From NCBI GenBank assembly GCA_900552675.1, contig USAI01000046.1, positions 1-17,850 of the forward strand: DNA of 17,850 nt, in the 5' to 3' direction. A program made the translations under genes and the position numbers. Of this stretch, positions 12,765-17,850 are shown piece after piece. The stretch comes from an uncultured Prevotella sp. GTDB lineage: Bacteria > Bacteroidota > Bacteroidia > Bacteroidales > Bacteroidaceae. The number at the start of each line of letters is the position of its first letter. Position 1 is the first letter of the stretch. The notes beneath the pieces are model-generated. The model was not told where the DNA came from. It was given only the letters and a program-made list of their open reading frames with translations, and did no database searches.

Positions 12765-15494
12765 ATGATGCAACAAATGCTTATGCCACAAAAACCTCGC
12801 TATAGCTTACGGTTGATATCACCCGTTAGCCTGTTGCTTATAACGGCTTTGGCTTGCCATAACACCGCCGAGGCACAGGTGCAGATGCAAAGCCTCAGTG
12901 TGTTACGCGACACCATCTCAACCGACGTCACCGTTCATCAAAAAGGTATTGTAAACAATGTCCTCGATGTGTTGCAAGGCAATGCTGCTGGTGTAAACGT
13001 TACCTCAAATGGCATGGATCGTATGGCTCAACTCAGCGCTGTACGTGTGCGCGGTACCACCTCAATTATTGGTGGTAACGACCCCCTTGTTATCATTGAT
13101 GGTGTAACCTCCGATATAGCCACCCTTTCAACCATTTATCCTGCTGACATAGAGAGCTTGGCCGTGCTGAAGAATGCTTCCGAAACCGCCCTCTATGGTT
13201 CGCGTGGTGCCTCAGGCGTGATCGAAGTAAAGACTAAGAAGGGTACTGGTGGTGGCTTTCAGATATCTTATGAGGCTAACATTGGCTTCGAAACGATGGC
13301 ACGCAAATTAGAAATGCTGTCGGGTACCGAATATCTTTCCACAGCTCGCGTCCTTGGTGTTCATGCCAATGATGGAGGCTACGACACCAATTTCTTTGAT
13401 GCCATCACTCGCACGGGCTTTGTGCAGAACCATTTCTTGGCCTTTAGTGGCGGAACAGAAAAGTCGAATTATCGTGCCTCGTTTGGTTATATCGACCACA
13501 ATACCATTATTAAAGATAAAGATTATACCAATTTGGTGGCCAAGATAGATGTCACCCAGCATGCTTTTAACGACCGTCTGACAGGGCAGTTTGGCGTCTT
13601 TGGTTCAACCTTTCGCAACAACGATATCTTCGATACCAAGGCGTTGTTCTATTCGGCTGCCTGTCAGAACCCTACCTTCCCATCGGGGCGCGATGCCAAT
13701 GGCAACTGGATAAAGAACGGCAATGCCTATCAGATAAATCCGCCCAAGGCAGTGTTGGCCGAACGTAAAGACCAAAAAGAAATATATTTCAACACCCATC
13801 TACGCCTCGAATATCGCTTGGCGCCCTCGCTCACCCTCGCAGCTTTTGGCAGCTATTCGCATGCGTCAACCGAGAATGCCGAGTTTTGTCCCACCTGGGT
13901 ATGGGCGCAAGGCAATGTGTATCGTGGCGAGTTTAAGAAGCAAGAGTATCTGGCCAACCTCTCGCTCAACTATTCACACACCTGGGGCTCCCATGCCCTA
14001 TCGGCTGCTGCCGCCGCCGAGTATCATAAGCAAGAGCGTTCAGCCTTTTGGTCACGTGCTAAAGGCATCACTACCAATGCCTTTGGTTACGAAAATATTG
14101 GTGCCACGGCCTCTCGTCCCTTTGGAGGCACGTCGAGTAGCTATGACGACCAAACCCTCGGCTCGTTCATTGCCAATGCTGCTTATACCCTGCTCAACCG
14201 CTATGTGCTCACGGCCACGCTTCGTGCCGACGGCTCGTCGATGGTGGGCGACGACCATACGTGGGGCATCTTTCCATCAATATCTAGCGAGTGGAATGTG
14301 TTGAAAGAACCCTTTATGCACACGTTGAAAGGCATAAGCACCTTAAAGTTGCGCATGGGTTATGGCCAGTCGGGCAACCTGGGTGGCATCAGCGCCTACA
14401 CCACCATGGATAATGTGCAGCAAACGGGCATCGTGCCTGTAAATAACACACCCACTGTAACGCTGGGCGCCATACGCAACAATAACCCCGACTTGAAGTG
14501 GGAAACCAAGTCGACCTTTAACATTGGTGGCGAGATAGGTCTGTGGCATAACCGCTTGATGCTTACTGCCGAATATTACTACTCGAAGACTACCGACATG
14601 CTCTATGCCTACGATGTGCCCGTGCCGCCCTTTGTTTATGATAAGTTGTTGGCAAACATAGGTTCAATGTCGAACCAAGGCTTTGAGATAGGCTTCTCAA
14701 TAGCGCCTATTCAAACCCGCGATATCGACCTGAATATCAACCTAAACCTCTCGTTCCAAAAGAACAAACTGCTGTCGTTGTCAGGCCAATATAAAGGCAT
14801 GGAAATGTCGGCAGCGCCCATCACCGCTATGGGTTCGATAGATGGTGCAGGGCAGAATGGTGGCGACAATAACCATGTGCTCTATCAAATTGTGGGTCAG
14901 CCTCTCGGTGTGTTCTACTTGCCTCACTGCACAGGGTTGTATAAAGACGAACAGGGCACCATGAAGTATGACATTGCCGACCTTGATGGTGATGGCACCA
15001 TCGACTTTGGCGATGGTGGCGACCGTCGCATCTGCGGACAAGCTACGCCGAAGGCAACGCTGGGTTCTAACATTTCGCTGCGTTACCGTCAGTTCTACCT
15101 GTCGTTGCAAATGAATGGGGCCTTTGGTCATAAAATATTTAATGGCACGGCTTTGTCCTTCAACAATATGTCGTCGTTCCCCGTCTATAATGTGCTGAAG
15201 GGGGCACCCGAGCGTAACATTGTTGACCAAAACGTGTCTGACTATTGGCTGGAGCGTGCCGATTATCTTAACATCGAGTGCCTTACCGTAGGTTATAACG
15301 TACCCATCAAGTCGCGCGTGGTGCGCTCGTTGCGTCTATCATGCAGCGTAAACAATCTGGCCACCATCACAGGTTATAGTGGCGTAACGCCTATGATCAA
15401 CTCGTATGTAATGAACTCTACCTTGGGTATCGACGACAAACGTTGCTATCCCACCTATCGCACCTTCTCAATGGGGCTGAGCATACAGTTTTGA
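12765..15494 (+). CDS. SusC/RagA-family TonB-dependent outer-membrane transporter, short form
   Basis: This is an outer-membrane beta-barrel that imports a substrate captured by its SusD partner, powered by TonB. A signal peptide ends near AEA (35-37). The plug domain follows directly: VLDVLQGNAAGVNVTS, VRVRGTTSI, NDPLVIIDGV, and the SusC signature DIESLAVLKNASETALYGSRGASGVIEVKTKKG. The barrel strands finish in Phe (GLSIQF), as is usual for BAM substrates. The usual carboxypeptidase-regulatory-like N-terminal extension of SusC proteins is missing, so at 909 residues it is shorter than typical. Met1 is chosen because it follows the -7 element, though Met2, 5 and 7 are alternatives. The substrate cannot be told from sequence. 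Confidence 0.92.
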   Translation: MMQQMLMPQKPRYSLRLISPVSLLLITALACHNTAEAQVQMQSLSVLRDTISTDVTVHQKGIVNNVLDVLQGNAAGVNVTSNGMDRMAQLSAVRVRGTTSIIGGNDPLVIIDGVTSDIATLSTIYPADIESLAVLKNASETALYGSRGASGVIEVKTKKGTGGGFQISYEANIGFETMARKLEMLSGTEYLSTARVLGVHANDGGYDTNFFDAITRTGFVQNHFLAFSGGTEKSNYRASFGYIDHNTIIKDKDYTNLVAKIDVTQHAFNDRLTGQFGVFGSTFRNNDIFDTKALFYSAACQNPTFPSGRDANGNWIKNGNAYQINPPKAVLAERKDQKEIYFNTHLRLEYRLAPSLTLAAFGSYSHASTENAEFCPTWVWAQGNVYRGEFKKQEYLANLSLNYSHTWGSHALSAAAAAEYHKQERSAFWSRAKGITTNAFGYENIGATASRPFGGTSSSYDDQTLGSFIANAAYTLLNRYVLTATLRADGSSMVGDDHTWGIFPSISSEWNVLKEPFMHTLKGISTLKLRMGYGQSGNLGGISAYTTMDNVQQTGIVPVNNTPTVTLGAIRNNNPDLKWETKSTFNIGGEIGLWHNRLMLTAEYYYSKTTDMLYAYDVPVPPFVYDKLLANIGSMSNQGFEIGFSIAPIQTRDIDLNINLNLSFQKNKLLSLSGQYKGMEMSAAPITAMGSIDGAGQNGGDNNHVLYQIVGQPLGVFYLPHCTGLYKDEQGTMKYDIADLDGDGTIDFGDGGDRRICGQATPKATLGSNISLRYRQFYLSLQMNGAFGHKIFNGTALSFNNMSSFPVYNVLKGAPERNIVDQNVSDYWLERADYLNIECLTVGYNVPIKSRVVRSLRLSCSVNNLATITGYSGVTPMINSYVMNSTLGIDDKRCYPTYRTFSMGLSIQF

Positions 15495-15524
15495 TACGAA
15501 CCGTTATTATTATTTGATTACATC

Positions 15525-17159
15525 ATGAAACGAACAAATATATTTTTCGCGGTGACCCTCTGTTGCTTGTCGCTCTCGCTCACCGCTTGCCTTGACGAAC
15601 ATCCTAAAGATCAGGTTCCTGAAAAAGAGATATACGACTCGGCCAACAGCCTCTATGTCAATGCAGTGGCATCGCTGTACAATTATATCGGTGCTCATGA
15701 AGAGGGCGAGGGCCTGCAAGGCACCTGTCGTGGCATTTACGATTATAATACGTTTACCACCGATGAGGCTATCATCCCTATTCGTGGTGGCGACTGGTAT
15801 GATGGCGGTTTATGGAAAAATATGTACAACCACCGCTGGACAGCATCTGACACCGAACTATATAACGTATGGAAATATCTGTATAAGGTGATAGTGCTGG
15901 CTACGCGCTCGCTCGAAACCATTGATCAGCATGCACCGTTGCTTAGCCCCACACAGCAGCAAGCTTATAAGGCCGAGGTGCGGGCAGTAAGGGCCATGTT
16001 CTATTATTATGCTATGGATATGTTTGGGCGTGTACCTCTTATGCAGAAGGCCGACCAAACCATTGCCGAAACCCGACAAATCGACCGCAGCACCATGTTT
16101 CGCTATATCATAAACGAACTGCAAGCAGTTGAACCCTTGCTCGATAATGCACACAGCAACCTTGAAGGCAATAGCTATGGCCGTGTAACGCGCCCCGTGG
16201 TATGGTTCTTACTGGCTAAGTTAGCGCTCAACGCCGAGGTGTATACCAACGACCACTGGACCACAGCTCCTAACGCCTCGGGCTCCAGCATCTTCTTTAA
16301 TGTTGACGGGCAGCAACTTAACGCATGGCAAGCCTGTGTACACTATTGCAACCTTATTGCACAAAGTGGTTACACGCTGGCCTCCGACTATACGCAAAAC
16401 TTTGCCGTGCATAACGAAAACTCGGTAGAAAATATCTTTACAATTCCGATGGATAAGATGAATTATCCTAACGAGTTTCACTACCTCTTCCGCTCGCGTC
16501 ATTATGCGCATGGCGGTGCCTATGGCGGTGCTTCTGAAAATGGGCCGTGCGCCACACTGCACACCATGGCGGTGTATGGTTATGGCACCAGCAGCCCCGA
16601 TGCCCGACTCGACCATAACTTCTACACCGGCAAGGTGGTGGTAGATGGTAAAGAGGTGATGCTCGACGATGGTACACCGCTGAAATATGAGCCTCTGGCT
16701 GTAGAGCAGAACCTTACGGCCAGTAAATATATTGAGACGGCGGGCGCACGTATGAAGAAATATGAGGTAGACCGCACTGCCTATGCCGATGGCCGACTGC
16801 CTAATAACGACATTGTGCTGTATCGTTATGCCGATGTGCTACTGATGAAGGCCGAGGCCTTAGTGCGCAATGGTGAAAGTGGCGACGAACCGTTTAATGC
16901 CGTTCGACGTCGCGTGGGCATGGCCGAGAAGGCGGCTACGCTCGACAATATTCTCGACGAGCGTTTATTAGAACTGGCATGGGAAGGTTGGCGCCGACAA
17001 GACCTCATCCGCTTTGGGCGCTTCACCCAGGCCTACGACCTCCACACTCCCAGTCAGCTTGATGCCAAACAAGCTTCTATCGTCTTTCCCATTCCTCAAA
17101 AGGCCATCGACCTAAATGGTGGATTGATACAAAACCCCGAGTATGAAACGAAAAAGTAA
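15525..17159 (+). CDS. SusD/RagB-family surface glycan-binding lipoprotein
   Basis: The SusD-like lid sits on the SusC barrel and captures the substrate. The 544-residue protein has a lipoprotein signal with lipobox LTAC (Cys22), followed by LDEHPKDQ, which has the acidic residues seen in Bacteroidetes surface-export signals. The N-terminal TPR-like helices (LYVNAVASLYNYIG; YKAEVRAVRAMFYYYAMDMFGRVPL) and C-terminal features (YRYADVLLMKAEAL, LDERLLELAWEGWRRQDLIRFGRF, FPIPQKAIDLNGGLIQNPEY) are diagnostic of the SusD family. It starts 30 bp after susC and ends before a strong hairpin, so the pair forms a complete two-gene unit. No glycoside hydrolase, SGBP, sensor or sigma/anti-sigma pair is visible next to it. 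Confidence 0.94.
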   Translation: MKRTNIFFAVTLCCLSLSLTACLDEHPKDQVPEKEIYDSANSLYVNAVASLYNYIGAHEEGEGLQGTCRGIYDYNTFTTDEAIIPIRGGDWYDGGLWKNMYNHRWTASDTELYNVWKYLYKVIVLATRSLETIDQHAPLLSPTQQQAYKAEVRAVRAMFYYYAMDMFGRVPLMQKADQTIAETRQIDRSTMFRYIINELQAVEPLLDNAHSNLEGNSYGRVTRPVVWFLLAKLALNAEVYTNDHWTTAPNASGSSIFFNVDGQQLNAWQACVHYCNLIAQSGYTLASDYTQNFAVHNENSVENIFTIPMDKMNYPNEFHYLFRSRHYAHGGAYGGASENGPCATLHTMAVYGYGTSSPDARLDHNFYTGKVVVDGKEVMLDDGTPLKYEPLAVEQNLTASKYIETAGARMKKYEVDRTAYADGRLPNNDIVLYRYADVLLMKAEALVRNGESGDEPFNAVRRRVGMAEKAATLDNILDERLLELAWEGWRRQDLIRFGRFTQAYDLHTPSQLDAKQASIVFPIPQKAIDLNGGLIQNPEYETKK

Positions 17160-17188
17160 TTTGATTTCAGCAAACGAACGTAACAATT

Positions 17189-17245
17189 AAGTTATACCCC
17201 ATAGGGCGTATCCTATAGTGTGGTACGCCCTATGGGGTATAACTT
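17189..17245 (+). terminator. Perfect 22-bp hairpin after susD
   Basis: Arms 17189-17210 and 17224-17245 are exact complements (core CCCCATAGGGCG) around a 13-nt loop, 30 bp after the susD stop. Only a short TTTAAAT follows, so termination may be T-tract-poor. The right arm ends on the first base of the stop codon of the minus-strand remnant that follows. Confidence 0.75.
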
Positions 17246-17442
17246 TAAATAGGTTTGAATTTAAAAATAGGGTCAGCTATCTCTTCTGGTTGTAGGTACA
17301 TCAACATATAAATGGGCATGTAAAGTACTTTACCTTCGCTTTCTATATTGCCGTTTGAAAACACAATGGCTTCAGAAATGTTATATTCATCATTTAGTAT
17401 GACGTTAGAAAGCGCATTATGACGTTTGTAATCTTTGCCTTC
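17245..17442 (-). pseudogene. C-terminal fragment resembling DUF4143-type AAA ATPases
   Basis: The minus-strand frame from a TGA at 17443-17445 to a TAA at 17245-17247 encodes 65 residues with no start codon at its beginning. It contains GKDYKRHNALSNV, YNISEAIVFSNGN and KVLYMPIYMLMYL, which match my memory of the C-terminal end of Bacteroidales ATP-binding proteins with a DUF4143 domain. The rest of such a gene (Walker A/B, several hundred residues) should lie at higher coordinates, but only the minisatellite is found there. It is therefore read as a decayed remnant. The family call is from pattern memory; the frame itself was checked codon by codon. Confidence 0.6.
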
Positions 17443-17481
17443 TCATTCAACGCTTTCAAAATAAAACGTTTGTTCTTAGCA

Positions 17482-17757
17482 TTTTTCCAACCCATTTTGT
17501 TACTAAAATTGGAACTTTTCCAACCTGTTTTGCTATGATTTTTGGAACTTTTCCAACCCATTTTGCTACTAAAATTGGAACTTTTCCAACCCATTTTGCT
17601 ACTAAAATTGGAACTTTTCCAACCAGTTTTGCTATGATTTTTGGAATTTTTCCAACCTATTTTGCTACTAAAATTGGAACTTTTCCAACCAGTTTTGCTA
17701 TGATTTTTGGAACTTTTCCAACCTATTTTGCTACTAAAATTGGAACTTTTCCAACTT
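17482..17757. repeat. 33-bp minisatellite with two alternating unit types
   Basis: Full units start at 17511, 17544, 17577, 17610, 17643, 17676 and 17709, with partial units at 17482-17510 and 17742-17757. All share GGAACTTTTCCAACC. Type A continues with ATTTTGCTACTAAAATT and type B with GTTTTGCTATGATTTTT. The order from the left is A(partial)-B-A-A-B-A-B-A-partial. Each boundary forms TTGGAA-CTT-TTCCAA, a 6-bp dyad (slightly altered at 17643). Since 33 is a multiple of three, open frames run through on both strands (repeats of MGWKSSNFSSK on minus, KIGTFPTSFAM on plus). I see no start context or conserved domain to call either a gene. Confidence 0.9.
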
Positions 17758-17767
17758 TATTACATGG

Positions 17768-17775
17768 CAAAGGTA
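17768..17775 (-). promoter_or_regulatory. Leftward -7-like element beside the minisatellite
   Basis: TACCTTTG on the minus strand fits TAnnTTTG and points into the minisatellite and the ATPase remnant. No -33 TTTG is found at 19-20 bp. It may be the surviving promoter of the lost gene or a chance match. Confidence 0.35.
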
Positions 17776-17817
17776 AATATATTTTTTGAATTTATGTAAG
17801 CGTATCCGCGATGCAGC

Positions 17818-17849
17818 CTTGTCCATATTTTTTTATCTCTTTACCTTTG
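17818..17849 (+). promoter_or_regulatory. Rightward promoter at the window edge
   Basis: CTTG (17818-17821), a 20-bp spacer and TACCTTTG (17842-17849) approximate the Bacteroidetes -33/-7 consensus. It would drive a gene beginning just beyond the right edge. An 11-bp stretch here (17840-17850) is the exact inverse of 17767-17777, making a divergent pair of -7 elements. Confidence 0.55.
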
Positions 17850-17850
17850 C

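Noticed and set aside
17482..17757. CRISPR array
   Set aside because: Units are contiguous 33-bp repeats without unique spacers.
17535..17789. 84-residue repeat protein on the + strand, and its minus-strand counterpart at 17394-17594
   Set aside because: Both are open because the period is 33 bp. Neither has promoter, start context or a non-repetitive domain of its own, so I report only the repeat.

Overview
The window looks like chromosomal DNA of a Bacteroidales bacterium, most likely Prevotella or a close relative. It carries a SusC/SusD outer-membrane pair. Its promoters follow the Bacteroidetes pattern (TTTG at about -33, TAnnTTTG at about -7). FtsA, FtsQ and FtsZ carry the long low-complexity tails seen in that phylum. 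Start codons have little Shine-Dalgarno signal. The genus is inferred from gene style and was not measured.

Layout, left to right. (1) 316-1566 (+): a putative exported protein resembling the two N-terminal beta-sandwich domains of GH78 alpha-L-rhamnosidases, with no catalytic domain and an Asn/Gln heptapeptide repeat between the domains. (2) 1567-2134: a non-coding region holding the most striking object in the window, 19 DnaA-box-like 9-mers in one orientation, spaced 22 bp apart with a single 23-bp step. Opposite-facing perfect TTATCCACA boxes sit at both ends, and the right-hand one forms part of the gyrB terminator hairpin. (3) 2135-4108 (-): gyrB. (4) 4109-4666: a long intergenic region with the gyrB promoter and a MITE-like inverted repeat. 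(5) rpsT and tRNA-Glu(UUC), both (-), apparently one transcription unit, divergent from recO (+). (6) 6019-12520 (-): the distal part of the division and cell wall (dcw) cluster in the order murG-murC-ftsQ-ftsA-ftsZ, tightly packed, with a consensus promoter ahead of murG. (7) 12765-17159 (+): a susC/susD pair divergent from murG, closed by a perfect 22-bp hairpin. (8) 17245-17850: a C-terminal remnant that looks like a DUF4143-type AAA ATPase, a 33-bp minisatellite with two unit types, and promoter-like elements.

How the genes work together. MurC and MurG act in making the lipid-linked peptidoglycan precursor, and FtsQ, FtsA and FtsZ assemble the division machine that uses it. GyrB, RecO and the DnaA-box array belong to chromosome maintenance, and RpsT and tRNA-Glu to translation. 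The SusC/SusD pair would import a glycan or other nutrient, but no hydrolase or regulator is visible beside it.

The main candidate for something undescribed is the DnaA-box array. It could be the chromosomal origin, a DnaA-titrating locus, or an iteron-like remnant. It lies between two convergent genes, so it is unlikely to be a promoter control region for either of them.
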